Of a DNA stretch of 64,000 nucleotides, positions 22,180-35,548 are shown one piece after another; position 1 is the stretch's first letter; each line of letters begins with the position of its first letter. The notes beneath the pieces were generated by a model that worked only from the letters and a program-made list of their open reading frames with translations, did not search any database and was not told the DNA's origin. The stretch covers positions 9,710,764 through 9,774,763 of the forward strand of contig NC_092583.1 of NCBI RefSeq assembly GCF_037975245.1. Reading direction: 5' to 3'. Origin of the DNA: Apostichopus japonicus. Lineage: Eukaryota; Echinodermata; Holothuroidea; Aspidochirotida; Stichopodidae. A program made the position numbers and the translations under genes.

Positions 22180-25100
22180 TTTCCATACATAAGCACTGTG
22201 TGTTGTGACTTTGTACCCTTAAGGCCTCCCCCCTGTATTTTTTGACATGAAGAGGAGTCATATTGGAAAACGACACATTTGAAGGAAGACAATTGCAGTG
22301 AGCGTAGTAAACATATATAGTGGAGGTAAAATTGTGACCATAGATGACCATCTTGTATAAATTCTAGCAGGATTGTCAGTGTAGTATAAAGGCAGTGTGC
22401 CAAAAGTAAGATGCTTAGGGGCCTGCAGCAAGGCTGAGAAGGATGTGAAAGCTTTTCGTTGAGCAGGTTTACACAATAACCATCTTTACAGCTTCACACC
22501 CCTGTTGCAAAAATCTCTATTCTTTGATATTGATTCAGCCCTGCTGCAGCTCTTTTCTTTTTGTTGTTGCCTGATGTTGATCTTACATAATTTACATTGC
22601 CTGTCTCCTCTGCACTCTCTCTCTACCATTGTCTGTGAATGAACTGGTGTTCCTTTTCCCCACTGACCCAGTACCACAGTGAGTGGTCACCTCCGGTCAA
22701 CCTACCTCTTTCTCATTCCTCCATCCAAAGTGCCTGGTTGTGTGCCATAAAGACAAGTCAGACTCTTATATGATCAGTGAAAAACAAAATGGTACACCCG
22801 TGTGCATATATATTGTGTGAATGTGTAAATTGTGTAAATTATAATATATAGTCATTTCCTTAAGGTCAGTATGGTAAAATGAAAGATCACAATACAAAGC
22901 GTGCCTTCACAAGATAATTAAAATTAGCTCCTTCAGATCAACTACCCAAACTTGATATGACATTGTATATTGACCTTCTAACCAACATGAAACTTACAAC
23001 TTTCTAATTCATTCAAGGTTTCGGTGTTCCCCCTCCCCCCTCTCCCCCTCCCCGCTCCCCCCCCGTTTCTATGTTTTTAGATACGACTATCTGACTCCCA
23101 AAGATTTACGACACAGAGACCATAGCCTGCAGTCATAACAAAACAGGCACAATATATTATGCATAATTTACAAAATTTTCTTTCTGCATTCATTTAAACA
23201 ACTAATATAGAAAAATTGGTTTCAACTTACTTTCAAGTGATTAATATTGTCTTACAAAACCTTGCTATATATGTTAATTAACGAGACTATTCAAGAAACA
23301 ATTGCAAATCTTTAGTGCCTTTTTTGCGGAGAAGAGACGGCCACTTTATCTGCACTTTTCACTCGAGTGAAACAAATACAGCAGGACAATCACGTGTATG
23401 ATAATAAATGCCCGAAAGCAAATAGCATATCAATCTCATCCCAAACTTACTAGCCACGGAGAGAGAGAGAGACTTTCTCGTGGACGACCTGACCTTCTTT
23501 TTCAGTCCATAAAATTAGAACAAGTGGACCAGAGTGTTTCATAAAAGGGGCTCTTTTTACAACTCAAGAGCTAAAAGACTTGCTCGGTTTTCCTGTTTTC
23601 ACTCCCCGTTTCTTACTCTCCTAGTGAGAGCCCATCGTTGTTGTTCCAATTTGTAGTTGATACAACCTCTTGGCTTTCAGATAGTGGGGAGATGGAGTGG
23701 CAGTATTCTCTGTTTGTCAACCTGATCAATTAAGGTGTATTTAGGACAGTGGCAGCGGTAGCACGATGCCGGTCTCTGGCTCACTTCTCTTTACTCTTTC
23801 CCTTGTTTCAAAGGTGACGACAACTCCCCGCCACACTCTAAAGTTCACAAATCTGACCTGATTGCTAGGGGAATGGTAATACAGTAGAAATATGAGGTTT
23901 GAAAAACCAGCAGGGAAAACAAACAAAATCCCATTTTCTCTTCTTTTTATTATTTTTTTCTCTTCAGATTTTACTTGACTGGAATGTGTGTGTATGTGTG
24001 TGTATATATATCTCTTAAATTCTTTTTCTTTTCTTTTTATCGTCAAATTTCAATATCTGTCTGATTCGATGGCACGGTTTGGGACAATGTTCAGGGTAGT
24101 ACTTTGCAGACAATTTGGTGGAAGTTCAAAACTGTTGGCTTTGATTTTCAGAATGTGCTCTCCAAATGGTGTTTCAGTATGATGAAGTTTTTTTCAGACA
24201 CAATTTGCTTACCTCAGATTGTAGATATCTATCAACTTACTTATTTTGATGTTGGAAAAGTTATGTACAGTCTTGTAAAGGCATTAAAATGTTCCAAAGG
24301 AAACATCTTTGTTACCACACAGAAAAATAACACCTAGATTGATCACAGCTAGAATGTCTGTTTTCCTGCCTACTGTATATCTTAAAAGGGAGGAAAGGGG
24401 AGGGTGTTAAATTTATTGTAAAGAATTTCACTTTCTTCAGTATCCCTTCAGTTCACAGACCTTATAGCCAAAATTGCAATTAAAACTGCTGCTGGGAGGA
24501 AATGTTGACAAAAAAAGAAAAAAAAAACTTAGGTATTCGTGTAAAAATCGCATGTTATATGAATCATCTTTGGCTTTATGGCAGCAATATAATATTCATG
24601 TACTATCCATGTAGGTCTCTCTCTCTCTCTCTTCGTTTCAAATATGGAGCATTATAATGGGTCAAAGGTTGTCACAGTATCTGATGAGCAGTTTTACGAA
24701 AAACTGATTGCGTGAGCTTGTTGTATTGTGGACCTTTTGTATACGTTGGTTACGGATTTTATGGGGCGTGTGAACTTCTGTCTTTGTCAAAAATAAATTG
24801 TTGTGGTCAAGACATCATTTTGCACTTGCTCATTTAATCAGCCTTGCCCTGGTTTAATATATATAAATATATATATTGAAAGTAAACAGTTGTAAACAGA
24901 TACTTGTAGGAAATGGTCATTTACATTTTGGTTAAATCTCAGATGGGGGGGGGGTGGGGGTGAGGTGGGGGGGAGAGGGATGACAAATGTTGATTGGTCC
25001 TAAAGGAGTGTGTCCTCTCCCCTATAAGAAAATTTGTTGTTGGTTTCAGGAGAATTAGATGCCAAATGGACCTATCAGTTCATTAATGTGTAGGACAAGT

Positions 25101-28100
25101 ATTCACTTTCTAGTGTGTGTTATGAAATGTAGGCCATTTGGAAGGAAGTTTGATTTTTTTTTCGGGGGAGGGGGTGTAGGCCAGTAAGAGGTAAGGGTCA
25201 TGCATCTCAGCATGACTGAGTGGTTGATTATTTACATATTTTAGACCGTCGGAAATTGGTATCATTTTGGTCATGTCTACATTAGAATGCACTACATATA
25301 TGCAGCGTTAGAAGGACTTTTGTTGTTACTACTACTACAGTACCATACTTTTACTGTACATAGCTGTTAATGTTACATACAGTGTAGAGATTGTCGAGAG
25401 AGAGAGAGATCTTCCCTAAAAAGCCTAAAACATTGTCTTTTCATCCAGGGTCCTTCATTTAAATTTGAATATTTATGGGGTGAATCTCCTTAGTCAGAAA
25501 ACAGTTCAATTTTTGCTGGTAGCTGTTTTACATTACGAAGATCCATATATGTTACCGATTCTCTAAATTGGCAATAAGGCAAAGTTCTGTGTACAGTCAG
25601 ATACGTGGCATTCCGACAATTGCATGCGTACATGTATAGTGAGAGATGTTCTTCAACATTTGCTTTTTCCATGCATTACTTAATTAGGATGAATCTTTGG
25701 GCAAAGGATATATAGGTATAGACTGCGGGGCATGAGGGATCATGAGAAGCACCTATAGAGGGGTGAGACATCCCTAACCTTCCACCCTGTGGCTACACGG
25801 CAAAATTGGTTGGCCATTCGTTTTTTGGCTGAACTGCTAGACTTATACCAAATGAGCTAGTCTCGTTACCGTGACTGGTCAAGGGTGCAAATGCTTGTCC
25901 TATAGGATGACGATGCTAAGTGTTGAAAATTGTATTAATTATAGAGAAAGTAGAATGGTGGTATAAAATTACATTTTGTTATAAACATTACTAAAAAATG
26001 TGCTAACTTTCAGCGGGAACATGTCCATACGGTTTCTTGTGATGAACTCCATAGCTAAGGTAGCTGTCTTTTCATGGAGAATTGGATTAATTCTTAATGT
26101 TTTAATGTAAGCTCTCTATCCATATCTCCTCTACCTCTCACCCTCCCTCCCCCTCTCACCATCCCTTCCCCTCTCACCATCCCTCCCCTTTCCATCTCAC
26201 CATCCCTCCCTCCCCCCACCATCCCTCCCCCTCCCACCATCCCTCCCATAGCAAACTACTAGCTATACTACTTAGATCAAACTGACTTGTCTATCAATTT
26301 TTGTAGAACTGTCTGGTCTTCGTATCATCTTCATGAACGTAATGTTTCTTACATATTTTACATTTAACTGTACAATCAATCTCCGTTTTCTTTGCCTCGC
26401 TGCTGTGGTACCTTTAGATGCATCCACGTAACAGGAAATCCACGTAACATAGTATCTAGACAATCTCTTCACTTGCCAATATGGACTTCGCTTAAAGTAA
26501 TACGAACTCCATCCTTTCATCATTCATGTTACAACTTTGCTGGGCTCTTTGCATCGCATCTTTTTAATCGTCTGATATAAATTTCTAATTATAATCTGAC
26601 AATTTTATCTTAATTCTTTTATTTCTTGTGACACTAAAATAGTATTTAAAAAAATATATATAAAATTAATAACCTTCCCTGCAATATTCTTGATTTTGAA
26701 TAATTATGTCATCATTCAATGCATAATAATTTAGTTGTTAATATCTGAATAAAGTCAAGTTTTCTGAGGTCAGTTTATGAATCATAAACTACCAATCAAC
26801 AAATACTAAGTGTTGATACCAGATAACCTATTTCCTAACAGTGAACATTTTTTTTTGTCATGTATAATTTTCAGTATTCCTTTCTAAAAAAAAAAAAAAA
26901 AAAAACAACCCAAAAATTGTTAAGCCAATGATTTTCTTGCTTTAGGCAGTCCTGAACATATCATATATCAATGCTTCTTACTTTTCCATATAAACCTAAG
27001 CTTAAGCTCTTTTATCACTCTCCCGGATTCTTGCACTCGAGAAAAAGTTGGATAACCCCTACATGCATCAAGCCGATCTCAGTTTACTCGGGGCTCTGGA
27101 CAATGTACACATTTCTGTGGAGTTCCTATTTCGTTTTCTAGTAACTATAACATGTATGTACAGTAATTATATGTACAATAAAACTGCATAGAAAGTTACT
27201 GCATCTTTGGAAAAACCATTACAAAACTACTGTTTCAACAGTCACGGACGACTCCGAAATTATTCGCATAAATTGACATGATTGCTGAGTCAATATTTTA
27301 ATTTCTCAGAAGCAGTCACAATATGATCTAAATAAAACCGTTTGTAGCAGCATTCGTCAACTCATGTCGAAGGGGTTAACCTGTACTTTTTGAAGCTCGG
27401 GGTCTCTTTATGCAAATATCTTTGCACAAATCAAATTTGTTACAAAGTGACATGTTTCAGCCCAATTAAGTGAGAGTTAGATCCCAAATTCATAGAAATC
27501 TAATGGGGGATTTGGTATACTATTGTTTGTAACCAAGTGGGAACAGTAGGGTGCTGGAATCATGCTCGTAAAGCAGGCCTGCAATATTTAGACTCTTTCA
27601 GTCATAATCTCGCTGTCCAGATTACTAATGTACACACACACACACAACAGGATCAATAGAGAGTCACCACTTTTTTGAGATCGTCGTCTGTGAACTGAGA
27701 GGACATTGCACTATTTGATGGATGTCCTATTAAAGAAGCTTTCCCCTTAAAGTTGCTAGTGTAACTGAAAAAGGACAAAACTTATACATACATGTGTGTG
27801 TGTTTTTGTTGTAGACTTTTTCAAATTTAGAAATGAAACAAAGGCCCCTTGTATGTGTCATAAATGCAGTACAATATGAAATGATAATTAGAACTCTACA
27901 ATGTTTTTTTTTTGTTGAAATTCATGGCAGAAACTAGCATGGATTTTTTTAAAGGCTTCTCTGTTTAATTGTGAGTTGTGGGTTTTATGTACATATCAAG
28001 ACCATTGAATGTTTGATTGCATCAATCAACGGATATATTGAAATGAAAAATTAAACCAAAAATTGTTTTAATTTATTAATGAATTTTCATGCATGCTGTC

Positions 28101-28488
28101 ATCTAGCATGCTATTTACAGCTTTTTGTGATCTTTATGTTTCAGGTTTTTCTGTTTTCCTCATGTACCTATAGTATTTTGTATATTTTCTGAGCACATTT
28201 GGTATTAATATTAAAGCTATGTTGAAAAAGGTTTGTTATCACAGTATGTATGGCATGATCCCTGAAAATATTTGTCAGAATACGTTTGCCTTCTGTATCA
28301 CCCCCCTCCCACCCCCGCCCACCTCGCCCTATTTACCTATTAAAGTATCTGAAAATACTATTGGTTACACAGGCAGCAATGTGAACAATGCTATACAGTT
28401 CACTTTGGAATTTTGTATGAAGAAATGTGGGATGGGAGGAGGGAGGCCCTGGGGGAGGGGGAAAGATGCTGTAGAGGAACAGGTTGTT

Positions 28489-28490
<2 letters not shown>
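22180..28490. other. Unannotated region, simple repeats only
   Basis: No exon was recognised. The block at 22400-22475 resembles 34945-35055 (shared GGGGCCTGCAGC-type and TTTACACAATA segments) and may be a dispersed repeat. Pyrimidine- or C-rich blocks lie at 23028-23065 and 26130-26250, the latter with repeated CACCATCCCTCCC units. G-runs lie at 24944-24980, and a long A-run lies at 26887-26907. Confidence 0.45.
26130..26250 (+). repeat. Pyrimidine-rich minisatellite (CACCATCCCTCCC)n
   Basis: About six imperfect copies of CACCATCCCTCCCC-type units follow each other. Confidence 0.75.

Positions 28491-28556
<66 letters not shown>
28491..28556 (+). repeat. (TA)n microsatellite
   Basis: An uninterrupted TA run of about 33 units directly abuts the inverted-repeat element at 28557. 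The alternating tyrosine/isoleucine frames across it are artefacts. Confidence 0.95.
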
Positions 28557-28560
<4 letters not shown>

Positions 28561-28855
28561 TAAGTGATTGGAAGTAAAACAGCCAATGTTTGGTTTTTGC
28601 GGAGCGATTCCGTCGTAATTAAAATAATCCGACGCGGATTAAAATAATCCGAATTTCTAAAACTTCTGCTCAATTCAGCAGAAATCAGTAAGTCGCTTTG
28701 CCTTTACAACCATGCCGACATCTTCTCTATAAAAAAGTTTCAATTCCTGCTACTCCTTGTCACTTTCGGTGATCATGCACTGAAGAAGAGCTAGTTTTGC
28801 TCGAAAGCTCTGGAAAAACCAAACATTGGCTGTTTTACTTCCAATCACTTACCTA
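28557..28855 (+). mobile_element. 299-bp element with perfect 42-bp inverted termini and hammerhead-like hairpin
   Basis: Positions 28557-28598 (starting TAGGTAAGTGATTGGAAG) are the exact reverse complement of 28814-28855. The interior has AT-rich sequence with two nearly identical AATAATCCG segments and, just before the right arm, CTGAAGAAGAGC-loop-GCTCGAAAGCTC (28779-28809). There is no coding capacity. It sits at the edge of a TA microsatellite. Two readings are possible: a TA-targeting MITE, or a remnant of a Penelope-like retroelement, a class known for hammerhead motifs, terminal repeats in either orientation and AT-rich targets. The motif next to the arm favours the second, but no reverse-transcriptase sequence is present. 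Confidence 0.75.
28779..28805 (+). other. Hammerhead-like motif in the 299-bp element
   Basis: CTGAAGA, an extra A, GAGC, a seven-base loop, GCTC and GAAA follow in that order. The core matches CUGANGA and GAAA, but the inserted A and the absence of a clear cleavage triplet pairing make it non-canonical. Confidence 0.35.
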
Positions 28856-28921
28856 ATTCAATTATTGTATCTCACTTGAGATCCAGCCTTTCTCTAAATG
28901 CAGCATAGTTGTTTAACAGTA

Positions 28922-28935
28922 TATATATACAGTAC

Positions 28936-28994
<59 letters not shown>
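28922..28994 (+). repeat. (TA)n microsatellite
   Basis: A TA run with a few interruptions (GTACATATACATA) at its left side. Confidence 0.95.
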
Positions 28995-28997
<3 letters not shown>

Positions 28998-30204
28998 TAA
29001 AATGAACATTTAACCAATCTGTATCTTCCATATAGGTACTGCGCTCCTCTCTTACCTGCCTACACTCTACTATTGCACTTTCCCGTACACCTACCAAGAT
29101 GTTTATTTCATATTCTTCACTAGATACCTTTAAGAAAATCTCTCTTAATCTCCTTTTTTGTTTTGCTTTTAAATTTGTTTGAATTGAAGTTATCATTATC
29201 TTGAGATGAGAAACCAAAGGCCCTCTGTCCATCCATTTCATCAAAAATTGATTGATGCCCCTGTGAAGGGAAGGAAAAAAACAAAGCAACATAACCAAAC
29301 GAAAGCGCCTGATGGCGAAACGATTATCATCCAGGACTTAAATAAATGGCTCGTAATTTTTTTCGAGTGTTGCTCCTTTAAGGGTGAAGCGGACTCTTTG
29401 TCTAGCGTTGATGGTAAACTTGATGGAAATACATTAATTGAAGTGTTCTGCCCTTTGACCTTTGTTCCAATTCCACATGCTAGCCTCTTGAGCTGTCCCT
29501 GTCGGTGCCTTAACCGTAAATAGAGCAACGTGATTATCGGAATTGTCTTTTTCCCAAACAAATTAGGCCAGTTGAGTAGTAACATTCAGGTAATTGGGTT
29601 GTTAAGATGCTTCCTTTACTGCTTGACCTAGTTTACAGGTAGGTGGTAAAATGGACCCTTTGCTAAAAGTGCACTGAGGAGAAAAAGGAGAAGAGGGGGG
29701 GGGGGGAGAAAATTGGTTATAATAAATCCCGTTGTAACGGAGCACTGATACTGTTATTCCATATTTTCGATTCATTTGATTCTCATAGGCTGATCACTTT
29801 TCCTCATCAAAAAGTACATTTGGCGGAAAGAATTGGAGTAAAAATTCTGTCGTACACTTTAAATTCCTTTTTTTTCTGTTTTTTTAATTATCTGTATTCT
29901 TCTTTAACATTTTTTTTATTGCTCTCTGTCCGGTTTTTGGCACATTTCTGTTTGGTTTATTTGAGTCACAGCAAGGAAAATTAATATGTTTCTATATATG
30001 TTAAAGAAAAAAACGTTCATCAAACCTATTTTCATTATATGGCAGGTGAAAGTAGAGCTGTTAAGTACATTGACTAACGTTGCTTCTGATCGTTACACTT
30101 GGGTGATTAATTCTGTATCAGAGATGATTAACAAAGACAGAAACAAATGAAGGGGGCAAACAAGACAAAGGCTTTGTCTGTCAAGCACTACAATCTTCAT
30201 GTTT
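28995..30204. other. Spacer without a confirmed gene
   Basis: A 105-residue plus-strand frame (29206-29523) and a minus-strand frame of similar size overlap here. Neither shows a motif I recognise. A G-run lies at 29695-29707. Confidence 0.45.
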
Positions 30205-30445
30205 CAAGCAATAATAATAATAATAATATGGCATTTATATAGCGTCATAACTAAATAGATATTCTATGGCGCTTTACAAGGAAAAAATAAAACATACATA
30301 TGAACAAAAACAGCAACAAGACAGAAAAGAGATAAAATAGGATTACTTAAAGGCCTTATTAAAGAGAACTGTCTTCAGAGCTTTTTTGAAAGAGAGAAAT
30401 GTGGATTAATCACAGCTAAGATGAGAAAAGATAATCTCCAGCTTT
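30205..30445 (-). pseudogene. LINE 3' end: RT C-terminal tip plus GCGCTTTACA tail
   Basis: On the minus strand the block SFKKALKTVLFNKAF followed by a stop (about 30350-30400) matches the usual last residues of CR1/L2-type reverse transcriptases. The 3' tail has GCGCTTTACA-, CGCTATATAAATGCC-like sequence ending in ATT repeats (30205-30230). The same tail type is seen at 12775-12850 and 35465-35548. In-frame stops upstream show decay. Confidence 0.55.
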
Positions 30446-33400
30446 TCAGAAAGAATTTGCATGTTGTAGTAATAAGGATTATTTAAAGGAAGGATTGGTA
30501 TACTTTTTAGTGGGAACATTTATAGGATGTATTGAACCAGGTTAAGGGCAATAGAACAATTTCCATCAATTGATGTTTGAGCATGTAAGACCAATATTCC
30601 TCTTTCTAGCTTTTTGGGATGTTATATTGATATCTTCTTAGACGTAATAAAAGCAGCTGAAGCAGTAATTAACCCCCTCCAAAAAAAAAAAAAACAGTGG
30701 AATCTCCATGAGTTAAATATGGTTGGTAGTATTTATCTAAGAAACTTTCTTGTCCTTTAAAGTCTCAATACGTGTTTCGCTGATGAATTTCGGAAGTAGA
30801 TTCAATGTTTCTTATTCTAAATTGCACTCTGACCAGGTGGGTTTAATGGAGAAAAGCTGCCACAATCCAAAGAAAGAAATCTATTTTCTGTTGCCCATTT
30901 GGCGCGAACGATTTACCATAAAATCACTGCGACAACCTATATCAGCATGTTCATTACACAAATGTAACCTATATATACTTGTATCGTCCACTTTTTTTAC
31001 CCAATTTCAAGGAGGAAATGTCTGAAAACACATGTTTATTCCTTGCAATGGAAGGAAATGACACAATTTTGCAAGCTACATCGGTAAGACCGAAAGAAAG
31101 ATACCATTCAAGAGAATGGACATAACACAGGCTAGGCACGAAAGAGAATGTAAGCCTAGGCCTAAAGGTCGTAAAGAAAACAGAGTGATTTGATTGGCGC
31201 ATGATCTGTTTGGCGGGACTTGCAAATTTTGCAAGTTTGTAGAATCTACGGACTTGTTAAAAAATCTGGGGAATTTTACTCAGCTCAAAATGTTTAACAA
31301 CAGATAACTCAATAAAAATAATGGTTATTAATATGAAAATTGCATGGAACAGTGTTATTTTCACTGAACTTTTAGGACAGTAAGCTTGAAAGTTGGAAGT
31401 TAATATTTGGCAAACACACATTGAGACTTCAAGTTTTACCTACATATACTTGAGGTGCATGGCAAATTGTGAAAAGCTTGAAATTCAGGCAGTGGTTGGA
31501 TATGTTGATAGAGTGGGAGAAGGGCTTTGGAATTGTGGGAACACATTTTGATAGCTCTAGAAGAAAGGCCTTGTGGTATTGCATACAATTCATACTTATT
31601 GAACTGTAAAGTTCCCTAGTACTAAATTCAACGAATAAAGTGAAGGAATTTAGTAGTACATCCACTGTACCAGTGGTAAAATATTAAATAGTGATGGAGT
31701 GGAACCAGCTGTGAAAAAAACGGTTTTAATTTTTCAGCAATATTACTAAATCGTACGAGAATTGCTCAGATGAAAGTTGTCATTTGATCCAATACGAAGT
31801 AAGAAGCCTACTAGAAGTTTTTTTTTACGAAACGTGAACGTTTAAGTTGTAAGTGTTTCATGAGACTGAACATTTCATTATCGAGAAATTTGTCATCCAT
31901 GTAGATACATTCCCTGGCTATATTTTCAAAATGTTTCATCGTCGGAAATGTTAATTCATTGCACTGAATTGAGATTTAACGACCATCAGAATCCCATTCT
32001 TCCCTCCCTAAATCAGGTCAATAATTCTTTTCCAAATCTAGATTTTGAGTACTGGTAAACATTATTTATCATTAAAAGAGATTATCCTAAATTGTTCCAC
32101 CACGTTGGGTCTTAATGTTAACGAGCGTGTGATTAGTATCAATTTCATTCTCAACTTTCACATCCTGCGAATAATTTATCAGGTAGCACATCGCAAAAAA
32201 ATTGCTATATTATTGTTGCAAAAATTGCAATATTATAGCTATATAGTCAAATTGCTATAAACGAGTCCCAAGCTGTACTTAGCAGTATTTTTACACAAGA
32301 ACCATGTTTTTTTTTAATAACAGACAAAACTGACAAAAGCTTCAAAAAAATACTACACAAAATTTGAACACTAGATGAGTCTCTGACTTCAACCAACCAT
32401 ATTTTTGTATCACTGTTAATCAAATGGAAATAAAAAATAAATCAAATCCACAAATTTTCAGCCTTTTTTGACACGGTGCCTTAAGAAATGTCTCTCAATG
32501 ATGAAATGACTTTGCTTGTGTGTTTGAGATTGTCAGTTAAACTATCAATACATGTTTTTAGGCTGATTTGGCAGACTCTATGGGACAGTACAAGCTCATA
32601 TCAGTACTTATCCCTGATATCATAAAATTGTAACAAATCTTGGTATACTTTCATAATGTCATGCACTTTGTAATATGTACACAGTCCTGGAAGATCTTTG
32701 ATCAATGGATAAATTTAAAGTTGTACCCAGAACATCTCTGTTACAATTGATGTGCACTTTGAAATTTGCAGGATTTGAACTATTATAGAATTTTTACTTT
32801 AAAAAAAAAAAACGAAGGATAGGAAGAATCTGCTGTAGAGGTGGTAAAGGGCTGAGCAAGCGGTCATGTGAATCGAAGTGAGGAGAAACAAGATAAAGCC
32901 AATTAAAGTTCCCATTGTTTCTGTTAGAGGTTTTCATATTTTCCAAGCGGGACATTAATTAATGTAGTTCTTGCCAACGTAAATGGCTTTCTTCTAAAGC
33001 TGTATCATAAATTTGAAAGCAAAACATCAAGAATTTCAGACTTCAATTTTAAAAGATGTTACAGCTAGGTGTATAGCATTTTGATCTTGCAGTGGTCCAT
33101 TTTGATAATTCTGAAACTTAGGTCAGTGATATAGAAGTGATCTTATAACTCACCTTATATGTTGGTGCAGCTTCAGATATATAGTTTTGGATGAGTTTTT
33201 GGTGGAGTTGGGTGGGTAAGGTTGGGTGGGTAAGGTAGGAGATGTTTTAAGGTTGTTTAATTTTGCATCATGTTTTCAATACTAAATAAACATATCAATT
33301 CCTTAAAAAACTATGACATAATTTTATTAAACCATTTCAATTTGGGTACCATTATAAATGAAAGCTTTTAGAGAATTATACGGAATTTCAGTTATTTTCA

Positions 33401-34560
33401 TTCGGAAGAAATCTTCACAGAATCTTAACGAGATCATCAGTAAAATATACCTGAGATGTAAAGTGAATATTTGATTTCCACGTTTCGTAAATAATTATTT
33501 CAATAGTCAGAGTGGTGATTAGATTTTTTTTGGGGGGGGGGAACAAATGAGAGATTAATCTGTTTCTAGCCTGATTTTTTGCCAATGCAATTATGTGAAA
33601 GAAGCTCATGTAAGAACTTTTTCAGTATTAATAGCCCTGAAGTGAGTATTACAGACAAATTTTAATCTCTTTTTTTTCTACCCCTGCCCTACATTAACGG
33701 TCATTTATATCAGCAGAAAGATTAAAAAAGAAGAAAAAAACCTTTTTCACTCAGTTTTTATGTAATTTCGGGAACTGCATCGAAGAAAACGTCGAGATGG
33801 TTACTTTCAAGCCATTTAAAGTCAGTGCAGATTTGGGCAATTAGGTTCCGGGATAGAAATAGGTCACATTTATTAGCTGAATGTCTTCGGGCAATGGCTT
33901 GTTTGGTTACAATTTCTCCGCATCTGTCGTTAGCTCAGGAATTATCAAAAATCAACTTTGGGGTAGGTAGCTGAGCATTAGGGTGATCTAGATAAAGAAT
34001 CCTTCAGGCTATGTTTCAGTTGACATAGTAGGGGTGGATTTTCAGGTCATACTACAACGGTAGTCATTCTCCCCCAACTGCGTTTTATATTTATACAAGT
34101 CAACCTTAGTCATCTGTATCGAAAGGTAAGAAGAAGACCCCAAAAAAAAAAAACAACATGAATTCTCGTCCTGTGTGGAGAACATCCCAATCTTATAAAT
34201 CCCAATTTTATAACCTTTAACACCTCAAAATGTTGTAGAGCGCTTACAGTAGAAAGTCCTGCTGTACTTTGTTGACGATATTAGGTCTTCGTAAAAGTTG
34301 GTTCCTACTGTAGATGGTGAAGTTGTACAAAGGGATACTTGTTATGTATTATTTATTTCAAAATACCTTAATTCTTTTCTCTTTCATGTAATTTCCCCCC
34401 CCCCCCCTCCCTCCACCTCTTCCACACCATCCCTATCCCTACAACAATCTGCTTTTTCTCTCTCCTAGAGAAGGTGCTAAAACATTCTGTTGGGCTTCTT
34501 TTTTTTCCCCGCAAGCTTGATATTTACTAAAACTCTTACCTGTACCTTGTTTACTAGTGT
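30446..34560. other. Spacer without a recognisable gene
   Basis: No exon or element boundary was recognised. Contents include A-runs (30679-30695, 32800-32812), a G-run at 33531-33542 and a C-run at 34394-34408. Confidence 0.5.
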
Positions 34561-34570
34561 TTATATATAT

Positions 34571-34605
<35 letters not shown>
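34561..34605 (+). repeat. (TA)n microsatellite
   Basis: Two TA runs are separated by a single AAATA interruption. Confidence 0.95.
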
Positions 34606-35464
34606 CATGGGTTTTGCCACAATGCCATTCCTGGACATTACTGACGTCAGGATATTCTTAACTTAAGCCTTGAGGGAACTTTAAGGGTCATGCAGAAATT
34701 TTAAAGTCTTCATATATTTATAGTTCAAGCAAAATTAGAAACAGTCAGAGATTTAGTATTAAATGTTTAAAAAAAAAAAAATGCTGAAAGACGAGCTGAC
34801 ATCTGCATTATCAATTATACCCTCAAAGGATTATTCCCCTGACTGAACACATATCTTTAAAGGTAATTATCTTGCAAACCAGAACAGATACAGAAAAATT
34901 ACTAGTGCCACTCAATTTTGTCACTTCGAAGGATCATCACTAATATTGTGCCTTAGTCAACTGTGTCAAAAATAGAATGCTGAGGGGGCTGCAGCATAAC
35001 ACTGCAGCCAGGCTGCGTAGGATGCAATCTTTCTTGCCGAGTAGTTTCACACAATAGACACAACAATTTCATGCAATGTCAGGCACGAATGCATGCTCTG
35101 TCGAGATAACCGTTGTCCTGTGAAGTCCAGCTGTTGCTGTTTTTGGAGGGAAAATAAGGTTTGCCAAGTTGCATTTTGAATGTGATCAAAACCTAACAGT
35201 GTTGCATGTGAACAAATTTCAGATTTGATTCAAAGTCCTCTTAGAATGAGATGCCTTTAGGATGGGGTACATGTTTTTAGTTTGGGGAAGAGCAAAAATT
35301 TTATGTGCTTATCCTTTGTTTTTGTTTTTATAGGTTTTGGTCTGTTTTATAGTCTTCTCGTGTTTTTAGATTTTTGTGTTCGTATTTTACAAAATGTTTA
35401 ATTTTCCTTTATGTGTTTTCTAGACTTTTTATTCCTTTGATTTCTCTGTCTTTTTATTTTTGTA

Positions 35465-35548
35465 TTTGTTTTAGGTTTTGTAAAGCGCCAAGAGGCCTTT
35501 TGGTATTTAGCGCTATATTAAGAACTTATTTATTATTATTATTATTAA
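35465..35548 (+). mobile_element. LINE/SINE-type 3' tail
   Basis: TTTTGTAAAGCGCCAAGAGG, then TTTAGCGCTATATTAAGAAC and an ATT-rich end resemble, in plus orientation, the tail of the LINE fragments at 12775 and 30205. The body upstream is too diverged to delimit. Confidence 0.5.

Noticed and set aside
28219-28563. Open frame ending in alternating isoleucine and tyrosine
   Set aside because: It runs through a (TA)n microsatellite; the frames at 28365-28673, 28894-29298, 53971-54285 and 60405-60599 have the same cause.
28779-28805. Canonical hammerhead ribozyme
   Set aside because: An extra A separates CTGAAGA from stem II, and no convincing cleavage triplet or stem I pairing is seen; kept only as hammerhead-like.
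29206-29585. Overlapping 105- and 114-residue frames on both strands
   Set aside because: Neither has recognisable motifs, and overlap on opposite strands is typical of chance frames.
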